From positions 1,444,954 to 1,478,983 of the forward strand of contig CP070633.1 of assembly GCA_020356085.1 (NCBI GenBank): 34,030 bases of DNA. The letters run 5' to 3'. Under the pieces are notes generated by a model. The model ran no database searches. It saw nothing but the letters and a program-made list of their open reading frames with translations, and was not told the origin of the DNA. Numbering within the stretch: the stretch's first letter is position 1; every line of letters starts with the position of its first letter. Positions 16,949 through 24,394 of the stretch are shown here, in pieces. Made by a program: the position numbers and the translations under genes. The stretch comes from Candidatus Coatesiibacteriota bacterium. GTDB taxonomy: Bacteria > RBG-13-66-14 > B26-G2 > WVWN01.

Positions 16949-18874
16949 TTAGGGCATCTCCTCCCCGGACTCCCCCTCACTTTCGGCCCCCGGTTCCGGC
17001 AATTCCTCCTCGGACTCCGAGGAGGCGCCGCCCTCGCTTTCGGCCTCCCCGCCTTCACTCGCCCCAGTTTCTTCGGCGGGCGGGGGTTCTTCACCGGTCT
17101 CTTCGGCCGGCGGTTCCGAAGGCGCCGACTCGGCCGGCGTCTCGGCGGGCGGCGTTTCGCCGGGGCCCGTCTCCGACGGCCCCTCGCCCTCCGGCGCCAA
17201 ACCGGGTGTTTCGCCGGTGCCCGTCCCGGCGCCGCTCGGCGGCGGCGTATACAACGGCCGATAACTGCCGGTCGTGCCGGGTTCGACGGTCTCCTGTTCG
17301 GGGATGACGTTGTACTTTTGGATCTCGCGGCGGTAAATTTGTTCGGGTGTCTCTAGTTCTTCGTCTTTTTGCCCGATTATGATCTGCTCCTTGCGGAGCT
17401 CGTGGATGTGGACTTCTTTTTCGAGCCGGGTCTTCTCCTCTTTTATGACGCCCAGCTTCTCAATCATCTTCTCGTCGTACGAAATCAGCTCTTTCTCGAT
17501 TTCCTGCGCCTCGCGGAAGGTAATCGTCGCCAGGCCGTAATCGGCGCCCAGCATGACGTTGCCGCCGGTAATCGAGCGGCCGGTGAACCACAACTCGAGG
17601 TCGTTGAGGTCTTCCAGGAGGCGGTTAACTTCCTGCTGCTCGAGCCGGATTTGGGCTTGGACGTCGGCCCGGGCTTTCTCCTTCGCGATTTTGTTGAGTT
17701 CCTGGAGCGCGGTGCTGACCCGCTTTACGTTTTCGACCTCGGTGATAATGCCCTCCAGGATCTTGGCCACCTGGGGATCGCCGGCGAATTCGGCCGCGAG
17801 CGAAAAGTTGTTTACGACGTACTCGTACGTGTCGATCGCTTTGTCGTAATTCCCCTGGCCCAGGTAGCAATGCGCCAACGTCAACCAGGCCTCCGCGTAT
17901 ACTTCCGAGCCCTCCATGTGGTCCGTAATCCGCTTCATCAGGCCCGCCGCGCGCCGGTAATGGCCGTCGGCGTCGTCCGCTTCCTCCTCCTGCTCCGCCC
18001 GTTTAATCTCCACCCACCCCAGGCCGAAGACGGCGTTGTCGTAGTTGGAGGAATCGCGGCTCGAGACGTTATTAAATTCGTCCTCCGCCTGGTCGTACCG
18101 GCCCATTTGGTAATGGAGTTGGCCGAGCGTAACGTGGGCTTTGCCCGCCAACGTCCGGCCGAGAGCCGATTTGTGGCGGATTTGGAAGATGTTCTGGAGC
18201 TGGGATATCGCTCGTTCGACGCCGGAGGGGACGTCGTTGTCCCGCATCCCCTCGCGGAGGAAGCACAGCGCGAGCGAGTATTGGCCGAAGCCGTAATACT
18301 CGGTATCGGGGGGGATCTCCTGGAACGTCTTCTTGGCGTTGGCGAAGTCGTTAATGCTGTAGAACGCGAGGCCCGCGAAATAGCGCGCGCCGGCGATGTC
18401 GGGCGAATTCGGGTAGTTCCGAATGAGCTGCTCGTAATACCCGACGGCGGCGTTGTACCGCTCCATCTTCAGGCTGGACAGCTCGAGGCGGTACAGCGAG
18501 CGCGGGACATATTCGGTTTGGGGGAAATTTTTTAGGATGCGGTTGAAGGCGGAGGCCGCGTCGGTATACATACCGGCCTGGTAATAAGCCTCCCCCATCA
18601 TAAACGTCGCGCGGTCGACTTTCGAGAAGGAGGGATAGAGGAGAACGACCTCTTTGAACTTTACGGCGGCGTCGTAATACTGTTCCCGCTTAAACAGGCG
18701 GTAGGCCCGATCGTAGGCCGTGGAGGCCAACGCCTCGAATTCTTTAAATTTTTTCCCTTTGCGGAGCTCCTCGGCGTATTCGCCGGTGACCTCGTCCGCC
18801 GCCCAGAGGCGGCCTACGCCCAAAACGGCCGTCGCCGCCAATACGCATACGCCGATACGGAATATCCGAGACAT
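16949..18874 (-). CDS. Exported TPR protein with coiled coil and acidic Pro/Glu/Ser-rich tail
   Basis: 641 residues from ATG at 18874; a TTG nine bases upstream (18883) is also in frame, and neither has a clear Shine-Dalgarno. A signal peptide (FRIGVCVLAATAVLGVGRLWA, with cleavage likely at the last Ala) leads into about eight TPR repeats at about 35-365, such as KFKEVVLLYPSFSKVD and LGQLHYQMGRYDQAEDEF. Two coiled-coil stretches span about 380-510, and the last 110 residues are low-complexity Pro/Glu/Gly/Ser. It lies 25 bases after the barrel gene, as the second gene of the operon. It likely bridges the barrel and the large TPR lipoprotein, broadly like GltE/AglT, although no lipobox is seen. 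Confidence 0.78.
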   Translation of the reverse strand: MSRIFRIGVCVLAATAVLGVGRLWAADEVTGEYAEELRKGKKFKEFEALASTAYDRAYRLFKREQYYDAAVKFKEVVLLYPSFSKVDRATFMMGEAYYQAGMYTDAASAFNRILKNFPQTEYVPRSLYRLELSSLKMERYNAAVGYYEQLIRNYPNSPDIAGARYFAGLAFYSINDFANAKKTFQEIPPDTEYYGFGQYSLALCFLREGMRDNDVPSGVERAISQLQNIFQIRHKSALGRTLAGKAHVTLGQLHYQMGRYDQAEDEFNNVSSRDSSNYDNAVFGLGWVEIKRAEQEEEADDADGHYRRAAGLMKRITDHMEGSEVYAEAWLTLAHCYLGQGNYDKAIDTYEYVVNNFSLAAEFAGDPQVAKILEGIITEVENVKRVSTALQELNKIAKEKARADVQAQIRLEQQEVNRLLEDLNDLELWFTGRSITGGNVMLGADYGLATITFREAQEIEKELISYDEKMIEKLGVIKEEKTRLEKEVHIHELRKEQIIIGQKDEELETPEQIYRREIQKYNVIPEQETVEPGTTGSYRPLYTPPPSGAGTGTGETPGLAPEGEGPSETGPGETPPAETPAESAPSEPPAEETGEEPPPAEETGASEGGEAESEGGASSESEEELPEPGAESEGESGEEMP

Positions 18875-18899
18875 CGAATTCAAGGTGCGGGGCCGCGGC

Positions 18900-19892
18900 T
18901 TATGGGCCCAGCAGTTCCTCGCGGATTTCTTCGACCCTCATTTCCAGGATCTCGCGCCGCTGGCGGGCTTGTTTCAAACGCTCCTCCGCCCGCTTCAAAC
19001 GCGAACGCAGCGCCCGGAGACGTTCCGTCTCCGCCTTACGGTACAGGGGGCCGACGTACAACTGAACGGCGATCCCGCCCTTCGGGGAATCGTATTCGTC
19101 CTCGTATACGATTCCCGTCGTGGTCTTGGTCGTGTGGGCGCCCCACCACGCCTCCTCCAACTCCGAGACGTAGGGCGTTACGACCAGGCCGTACGGAAGC
19201 TTGAACCGGGCGCCGAGGTTGAAGTCGCGGCCGTCGACTTCGCCGATTACCGAAATCCGCTCGTCGAGGAAATGGTATTCGACCGAGCCGAACATGCCCT
19301 GCCACGGCTTCGAATGGGGCCAGTTGGTGTTCGTCCCCTGGAACCGTGCGCTCCCCACGCCGACGTTGACCGTGACCGGGACGCGGATGATATTGCGCAT
19401 ATTCTTGCTGGCCACGACGTAGTAGGCGTAATTCTGCCGGTCGTTGTCCGCGTACCAGCAGGACTTGGCCCCATAGGGGCCGATCTCGCGATTATCGCTC
19501 AAGTTGAAGATCCCGACCGCGAACGCCGGCCACCGCGAACTCTCTTTCTTGACCAGGACCTTGACGTCGCCGGCGTAAGTCTCGGGGTCGTACTCCCGAA
19601 CGCCGAGCTCTAGCCGGTCCAGCAGCCCGATTTGGAAAAACGCGTCGAGCTCCCGTAAGTTCTTCTGGAACGGTTCGCCGGTGTGGGTGTAGAAATCCGT
19701 CGTACTACTGGTGATGGCGTAACTCGAGACGCCGACGTTGAACTGCGTGTTCTCCATTACGTAAGCGTTCGGCGTATCCAATACGCCGTTCTGGATATAC
19801 ACGCCTCCATACGCGGCCGCCGCGAATAACACCACCCCCGCCGAGGTGACTATACAGCCCCAGCTCGTCCGAGCTCTCGCTAAACCACCCAT
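18900..19892 (-). CDS. Predicted outer-membrane beta-barrel protein with C-terminal coiled coil
   Basis: 330 residues with a signal peptide ending near AAAAYG. Residues about 30-283 alternate short amphipathic strands typical of barrels: FNVGVSSYAI, LDRLELGVREY, PAFAVGIFNL, YAYYVVASKN, VPVTVNVGVG, MFGSVEYHFL, NLGARFKLPYGLVVTPYV, GGIAVQLYVG. The style recalls YjbH or other exopolysaccharide-associated barrels. Unusually, residues about 285-327 form a charged Arg/Glu/Leu coiled coil after the last strand instead of ending in an aromatic residue. That tail would sit in the periplasm, where it could bind the TPR proteins encoded next. It is the first gene of the operon, about 50 bases downstream of the predicted transcription start. 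Exact family not recognised. Confidence 0.68.
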   Translation of the reverse strand: MGGLARARTSWGCIVTSAGVVLFAAAAYGGVYIQNGVLDTPNAYVMENTQFNVGVSSYAITSSTTDFYTHTGEPFQKNLRELDAFFQIGLLDRLELGVREYDPETYAGDVKVLVKKESSRWPAFAVGIFNLSDNREIGPYGAKSCWYADNDRQNYAYYVVASKNMRNIIRVPVTVNVGVGSARFQGTNTNWPHSKPWQGMFGSVEYHFLDERISVIGEVDGRDFNLGARFKLPYGLVVTPYVSELEEAWWGAHTTKTTTGIVYEDEYDSPKGGIAVQLYVGPLYRKAETERLRALRSRLKRAEERLKQARQRREILEMRVEEIREELLGP

Positions 19893-19949
19893 TTCGTTAG
19901 TCTTTCGTCGATGGAATTAAAGGAAATCCTCTATACACCACCATCTAAC

Positions 19950-19978
19950 ATTATAGTCGTTAAACGGGCAAGTGTCAA
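19950..19978 (-). promoter_or_regulatory. Perfect consensus sigma70 promoter of the nine-gene machine operon
   Basis: On the reverse strand TTGACA (19973-19978), a 17-base spacer and TATAAT (19950-19955): both hexamers match consensus exactly. Predicted transcription starts near 19943, giving a leader of about 50 bases before the barrel gene. With the terminator at 7171-7195 this defines a unit of about 12.8 kb. No terminator is visible after murA, so read-through could add to it. Confidence 0.88.
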
Positions 19979-20023
19979 GCCCAAAAATCCTTATTTTCAT
20001 TCAATTCCTTACGGCCCCCGAAC

Positions 20024-21292
20024 TCACTCCTCCGCCACGCGGCGGATGGCGGCGCCCAACGACGTCAGCTTCTCCTCCAAGTCCTCGTAGCCCCGGTCTA
20101 TATGGTAAATCCGGCGAACGTTCGTCTCTCCCCCCGCCGCCAATCCGGCCAAAACTAACGCCGCTCCCGCCCGTAAATCGGAGGCCATAACGTACGCGCC
20201 GTATAACTTGTGGACGCCGTTAATAATAGCCGTCGGCGGCGTGACCTCGACGTTCGCCCCCAGCCGCGCGAGTTCCGGCGCGTGGTTGTAACGGTCCGGA
20301 TAAATCCCCTCTACTATGACGCTCCGGCCGGAGGCCAGCGTGAGTAGCGCCGTCGTCTGCGGCTGCAGGTCCGTCGGAAACCCCGGGTACGGCGCGGTCC
20401 GGACCTCCACCGGCCCCACCGGCAACTCCCCCCGGAGGCGGAGGCCGCCCGCGGCGGGCTCAACCGCCACGTCGGCTTCCGCGAGCGCGGCGGTGAAGGG
20501 CGTCAGGTATTCCGGATCGGCCCCCTCGACGGTAACGTCCCCTCCGGTGATCGCTCCCGCGAGCAGGTAAGTCGCCGCCTCAATCTGATCCCGCATGACC
20601 TCGTACTCGGCGGGTCGCAGCTCCTCGACGCCCGTTACGACCAACTCGGCCGACCCGGCCCCCTCGATCCGCGCGCCCATCGCCGTAAGCATGTTTACCA
20701 GGTCCACCGTCTCCGGTTCCCGCGCGGCGTCCTCGATAACAGTTACGCCCTCCGCCAACGTCGCCGCCATCAGCAGGTTGGCCGTCGCGCCGCGACTCGG
20801 CCCCGCCGGCCCGCTCAGGTTGATCCGTTTTCCCACCAGCGCCGGCGCCTCCGCAACGATATAGCCGCCCTCCAGTTCCACCGTCGCGCCCAACTCGCGG
20901 AGGGCTTTGAGATGGAGGTCGACCGGCCGGGGCCCGAATGCGCACCCGCCCGGTAGCGAGACTTCCGCCCGCCGGAAGCGCGCCACCAGCGGCCCGAGCA
21001 CCGCCAACGAGGCCCGCATCCGCCGCACCAGGTCGTACGGCGCGACGTGTTTATCGACCGTCGAGGCGTCAATCGCCACCTCGTGGGGGCCGATCCATTC
21101 GACCCCCGCTCCCAACGCCCGCAACACGGCCGCCATCGTTTCGATGTCGGCCAGGCGGGGCACGTTCCGGAGCGTCGTCACGCCCTCCGCCAAGAGCGCC
21201 GCGGCCATCATCGGCAGACACGCGTTTTTAGATCCCTGGGCCGCCACGGCACCCTCCAACCGGCGTCCCCCGTCGATAACGTATTTATCCAT
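20024..21292 (-). CDS. murA: UDP-N-acetylglucosamine 1-carboxyvinyltransferase
   Basis: First committed step of peptidoglycan synthesis: transfers enolpyruvate from PEP to UDP-GlcNAc in the cytoplasm. 422 residues, the usual length. Seen: GSKNACLP (Lys22 and Asn23), MRASLAVLGPLVAR, the active-site loop GGCAFGPRPVDLHL with Cys117 (the fosfomycin target), and PGFPTDLQPQ with catalytic Asp308. The active-site Cys is intact, so this is not a fosfomycin-resistant Asp variant. ATG at 21292 follows GAGGT. It is 12 bases downstream of the GT39-type gene and probably shares its promoter. Confidence 0.97.
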   Translation of the reverse strand: MDKYVIDGGRRLEGAVAAQGSKNACLPMMAAALLAEGVTTLRNVPRLADIETMAAVLRALGAGVEWIGPHEVAIDASTVDKHVAPYDLVRRMRASLAVLGPLVARFRRAEVSLPGGCAFGPRPVDLHLKALRELGATVELEGGYIVAEAPALVGKRINLSGPAGPSRGATANLLMAATLAEGVTVIEDAAREPETVDLVNMLTAMGARIEGAGSAELVVTGVEELRPAEYEVMRDQIEAATYLLAGAITGGDVTVEGADPEYLTPFTAALAEADVAVEPAAGGLRLRGELPVGPVEVRTAPYPGFPTDLQPQTTALLTLASGRSVIVEGIYPDRYNHAPELARLGANVEVTPPTAIINGVHKLYGAYVMASDLRAGAALVLAGLAAGGETNVRRIYHIDRGYEDLEEKLTSLGAAIRRVAEE

Positions 21293-21304
21293 AGCGATAC
21301 CTCG

Positions 21305-23209
21305 TCACATCCACCGCGGGTCGGCCCAGCCGAAAAGCCCGCGGAAAAACCGTTGTCCCTCCGCCAACTCCCGGAGCCGGCTTCGCCAATCCTCCCGGCC
21401 GGGGTCCAACCACACCGCTCGTCGGTAATACGCCACCGCCGAGGTCCGGTCGCCTCGGCCGGCGTAAAACTCGGCCAGCCGCGAATACGGCCACGCCTCG
21501 TGGGGATGCCGCCGAACGTAGCCCCCGGCCAGGCGGAGCGCCGCCTCGTAGTCGCCGGCGTCGGCGTATATTTGCGCCAACGTAAAGGTTTCCCCCTCCT
21601 CCGGCCCGCCCCGCGCCGCCGCCGCCTCGAAATACCGCCGCGCGACGTTAACGCGGCCGAGCCGCCACGCGTACCGTCCCAACGCGTTGTCCCTAACCGC
21701 CGGCGCCACGCCGACCACCTCCGCCGGTACCCGGCGGAATACTTCCTCCGGCGAGGTCAGCGAGGCGTCGTGGTATATGACGTCGACGCTTCGGAGGCGG
21801 AACTTCACCGTGGTCGGAAATCCCTCCACCACTTCCCGCGTAAACTCCCCGTCCGTACTCACGATGAAGAGGCGCGGCCAACTCTCCAATAACTCCATTA
21901 CCGCGAACCGCGGCTTGGCGAGCGGGCTGGGGCCCCCCTGCGTCTTGGTGTAAAAATTATAACAGCCCCAGTTGCGATACGGCCACACCAATATTTTCGT
22001 TTGCCAATTCCGATTCCGGTTGATTAGGGCGACGGCGCCGCGGAAATCCTGGACCGGCGTCGCGTACCGGAAGCGCAGCGCCCTCACCTCGTCGACTACG
22101 GCCCGCGCCCCGCCCGCCGCCAGCGCCACGAGGAGCAACGCCGCGGGGAGGCGACGCCGCGCCTCCGTCGCCACCGCGCGACCCACCGCGACGAAGCCGA
22201 ACGCCGCCACCGCCATCACGGCCGGAAACCCGAAATACGAAAACCGGGGGTTCCAATATTGCGTCGTGAGGCGAATGACGAGGACCGGAAGGAACACGGG
22301 TATCACGGCCAACGCTACCGCCGCCGCGGCCGCGAACCGACCGCCCCGGCGCCAGACGGCTATCACGCCGGCCGCGGCCGCCACGGCGAAGAGGACGTTC
22401 GCCGCCCCCCTGTCCCACGTTACGCCCGTGAACGCGCTCGATACGAGCGAAAGCGACAACCGCATCTCCCCTCCCGGGAACCGCGCGCGGTCGAAGAGCG
22501 CCGTCTCGAAAACGGGCCACGCCGCGGCGGCCGCCACGCCGAGGGCCACGACGAAATACAAAAATAAGACGGCGTACCGCCGCGCCGAAGCCGCCGCCGG
22601 CGGCCTAAGAGCCGGTAGCCACGCCGCCGCCGCGATAACGATGTGGGCCCCCAGCACGAGCGTCGTAAAATAATGCGTGTATAGCGCCACCGCCGCGCAT
22701 AGGGCGTACAGCGGGAACCATACGTATTTCCGCCGGTTCGTAAAACCGTACAACAACGCGACGGAGGCCGCGCCGGAGAAAAACATCGCCAGCGCGTACG
22801 GCCGGGCGTTGTGCGCAAAAAAGACGAACGGCGGCGCAACGGCCGCGAGCGCCGCTGCCAAAACGCCCACGCGGCCGTCGCCCCACGCCGCGGCCAGCGC
22901 GAACACGGCCACCAGGGCCAACGTCGAGGCCAGCGCCGCCGGCAGCCGCAACGACCACTCCGACAGGCCGAACGCCCACCGGCACCAGTGTTCGGCGAGG
23001 GCCGTGGCCGGCGGATGCGAATCCATTTTGCGGTCCGCCACGACCTCGCCGGCCGTGCGAAAGTCGGCCAGGCGGGCCCCGGTTATCTCGTCGAACCACA
23101 GGCCATGGGTGCCGAGGCGGAAAAAGCACGTCGCCGCGCCCGCCGCCAACACCAGCACGAGCGCGACGCGAGTCCCGCTCATTCGTAACGAGCGATGGGG
23201 ACCAGCCAT
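21305..23209 (-). CDS. GT39/ArnT-like membrane glycosyltransferase with TPR tail
   Basis: About 634 residues. The first extracytoplasmic loop contains LWFDEITGA (Asp40-Glu41) and later DSHPPA, the signature of the PMT/ArnT/GT39-type superfamily, which uses polyprenyl-phosphate sugars. Some ten membrane helices follow to about residue 380, then a soluble domain and two to three TPR repeats at the C-terminus (FTLAQIYADAGDYEAAL, YSRLAEFYAGRGDRTSA). Homology supports a start near the first helix. The longest frame uses a TTG that is itself the promoter -35 and is rejected; ATG at 23209 would be nearly leaderless, and ATG at 23182 is the alternative. It lies 12 bases before murA. It probably glycosylates lipid-linked or exported substrates at the periplasmic face. 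Confidence 0.75.
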   Translation of the reverse strand: MAGPHRSLRMSGTRVALVLVLAAGAATCFFRLGTHGLWFDEITGARLADFRTAGEVVADRKMDSHPPATALAEHWCRWAFGLSEWSLRLPAALASTLALVAVFALAAAWGDGRVGVLAAALAAVAPPFVFFAHNARPYALAMFFSGAASVALLYGFTNRRKYVWFPLYALCAAVALYTHYFTTLVLGAHIVIAAAAWLPALRPPAAASARRYAVLFLYFVVALGVAAAAAWPVFETALFDRARFPGGEMRLSLSLVSSAFTGVTWDRGAANVLFAVAAAAGVIAVWRRGGRFAAAAAVALAVIPVFLPVLVIRLTTQYWNPRFSYFGFPAVMAVAAFGFVAVGRAVATEARRRLPAALLLVALAAGGARAVVDEVRALRFRYATPVQDFRGAVALINRNRNWQTKILVWPYRNWGCYNFYTKTQGGPSPLAKPRFAVMELLESWPRLFIVSTDGEFTREVVEGFPTTVKFRLRSVDVIYHDASLTSPEEVFRRVPAEVVGVAPAVRDNALGRYAWRLGRVNVARRYFEAAAARGGPEEGETFTLAQIYADAGDYEAALRLAGGYVRRHPHEAWPYSRLAEFYAGRGDRTSAVAYYRRAVWLDPGREDWRSRLRELAEGQRFFRGLFGWADPRWM

Positions 23210-23216
23210 TACTAGT

Positions 23217-23245
23217 ATATTACGGCACGCTTTTCTCCGTGTCAA
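23217..23245 (-). promoter_or_regulatory. Leftward promoter of the glycosyltransferase-murA unit
   Basis: Reverse strand: TTGACA (23240-23245), 17-base spacer, TAATAT (23217-23222). The predicted start of transcription falls at or next to ATG 23209, so the message may be leaderless unless the ATG at 23182 is used. It is back to back with the rightward promoter at 23256. Confidence 0.7.
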
Positions 23246-23255
23246 GAGCCGCGGC

Positions 23256-23284
23256 TTGACGCCCAGGGTACGGTATAGTACAAT
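23256..23284 (+). promoter_or_regulatory. Rightward promoter of the coiled-coil/Wza-like unit
   Basis: TTGACG (23256-23261), 17-base spacer, TACAAT (23279-23284), each five of six to consensus. Transcription would start near 23291, just before GAGG and the ATG at 23302. The -35 elements of this and the divergent leftward promoter are only 10 bases apart, so one regulator could act on both. Confidence 0.78.
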
Positions 23285-23301
23285 AACAAAGAGGTTATGT
23301 T

Positions 23302-23718
23302 ATGGCCACAATGGACGACCTGAAGAAAACCGTCGAGGAGGGCGTGAGCCTGGCCAGGGAGGGCGTAGCGTACGCGGTGGAGCGGGCGGAGGACCTGTCG
23401 CTCCACGCGGCCGTCCGCGTCCGCATCTTCGCGCTGCGGCGCCGTCTCGAGCGCGCTTACGCCGAACTGGGTGAGAACGTGTACCGTCTCCGGTCGCGCG
23501 GCGCCGAGGCCCTCGCCGACGGCGGCGTTAAGCGGCAACTCAAAGAGATCACCAAGCTGGAGAAAGAGATCGACGCCTCGTTCGCAGAGTTGGAGCGCGG
23601 CACGCGCCCGCGCGCGGCGGCCCAACGCCAAACGCGCACGACGGCTCAGCGCAAAACGCGCGCTACGGCCCGCAGCCGAACCCGCCAGCCGAAGCGCGGC
23701 AAACCGGACCGCAAATAA
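23302..23718 (+). CDS. Small coiled-coil protein with basic low-complexity tail
   Basis: 138 residues, no signal peptide. Residues about 1-97 are helical with heptad-like spacing (RIFALRRRLERAYAELGENV, then LKEITKLEKEIDASFAELE). The last 40 residues are Arg/Lys/Thr/Ala/Gln repeats in the style of histone H1-like tails (RTTAQRKTRATARSRT). ATG follows AAAGAGG at a normal distance. It is the first gene of the rightward unit and is separated from the Wza-like gene by one base. The basic tail could bind DNA, RNA or an acidic polymer. I do not recognise a family with a known function. Confidence 0.7.
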   Translation: MATMDDLKKTVEEGVSLAREGVAYAVERAEDLSLHAAVRVRIFALRRRLERAYAELGENVYRLRSRGAEALADGGVKRQLKEITKLEKEIDASFAELERGTRPRAAAQRQTRTTAQRKTRATARSRTRQPKRGKPDRK

Positions 23719-23719
23719 C

Positions 23720-24385
23720 ATGGCCCGCAGAATCCTAACGTTGCTCGGGGGATTGTTCGTCGCGGCCGTCGCGTACGGCCAGGCCGAAGCCCCCGCCGAA
23801 CCCGGCTACGTCATCGGCGAGACGGACGTGCTCAACGTCCGCGTCGCCGGCGAGAACGACCTTACCGGCGACTACACCGTCCGGCTCGACGGCAAAATAG
23901 TTTTCCCCTACGTCGGCGAGATCGACGCCGCCGGCGTGCCGCTGCCGGCCTTCAACCGCCTCCTACGGGAACGCCTCGCCTCCGTTTATAAAGATCCCCA
24001 AGTAACGGTGGAGGTCAGAGAGTACAACTCCTGCGTCGTTTACGTGCTGGGGGAAGTCAAGAAGCCGGGCGTCTACGAATTCGCCGGCCGTACGACGCTC
24101 CTCGAAATCGTCGCGGAAGCCGGCGGCTACGAGCGCAGCGCCGCCCGGGCCAGCACGATGGTCGTCCGCGCCTTCCCCTCCGAACCCGAGGTGATGCGGA
24201 TCGACATGGAGAAGGTTATCGACGAGGGCGTCATTACCTACAATATCCCCCTCGCCAAGGGCGACGTCGTCGTCGTACCCAAAACCTTCATCGCCAACCT
24301 CAACGACTTCCTCTCGGATATATCTCCCTCGCTATCCGCGTATCTGCGGGCCAACTCCGTATACCAAGCAAACTGGGAACGGTAA
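23720..24385 (+). CDS. Wza-like polysaccharide export protein (short, single SLBB)
   Basis: 221 residues. A signal peptide (about 1-20, ending VAYG-QAEA) is followed by a polysaccharide-export domain at about 28-100 (GYVIGETDVLNVRVAGENDL, DGKIVFPYVGEIDAAG) and one SLBB domain at about 106-188 (VYVLGEVKKPGVYEF, LLEIVAEAGGY, GDVVVVP). A C-terminal amphipathic segment (FIANLNDFLSDISPSLSAYL) may be the outer-membrane helix. There is no lipobox, and E. coli Wza has about 379 residues and more SLBB-type domains. The ATG at 23720 comes one base after the previous stop, so the genes are likely translationally coupled. It should form or help form the exit pore for the polysaccharide made with the Wzz-kinase and Wzy-like proteins encoded elsewhere in the window. 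Confidence 0.88.
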   Translation: MARRILTLLGGLFVAAVAYGQAEAPAEPGYVIGETDVLNVRVAGENDLTGDYTVRLDGKIVFPYVGEIDAAGVPLPAFNRLLRERLASVYKDPQVTVEVREYNSCVVYVLGEVKKPGVYEFAGRTTLLEIVAEAGGYERSAARASTMVVRAFPSEPEVMRIDMEKVIDEGVITYNIPLAKGDVVVVPKTFIANLNDFLSDISPSLSAYLRANSVYQANWER

Positions 24386-24394
24386 TCCCCGGCC

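Noticed and set aside
17369-18535. A 388-codon open frame on the forward strand
   Set aside because: Antisense to the exported TPR gene; no motif, no plausible start signal.
19961-19979. Short GGGC...GCCC palindrome over the -35 of the machine promoter as an operator or terminator
   Set aside because: Only four base pairs close it, and the middle is not symmetrical. Too weak to call.
23240-23245. TTG at 23245 as the start of the glycosyltransferase
   Set aside because: It is the -35 hexamer of that gene's own promoter, so it would not be in the message.
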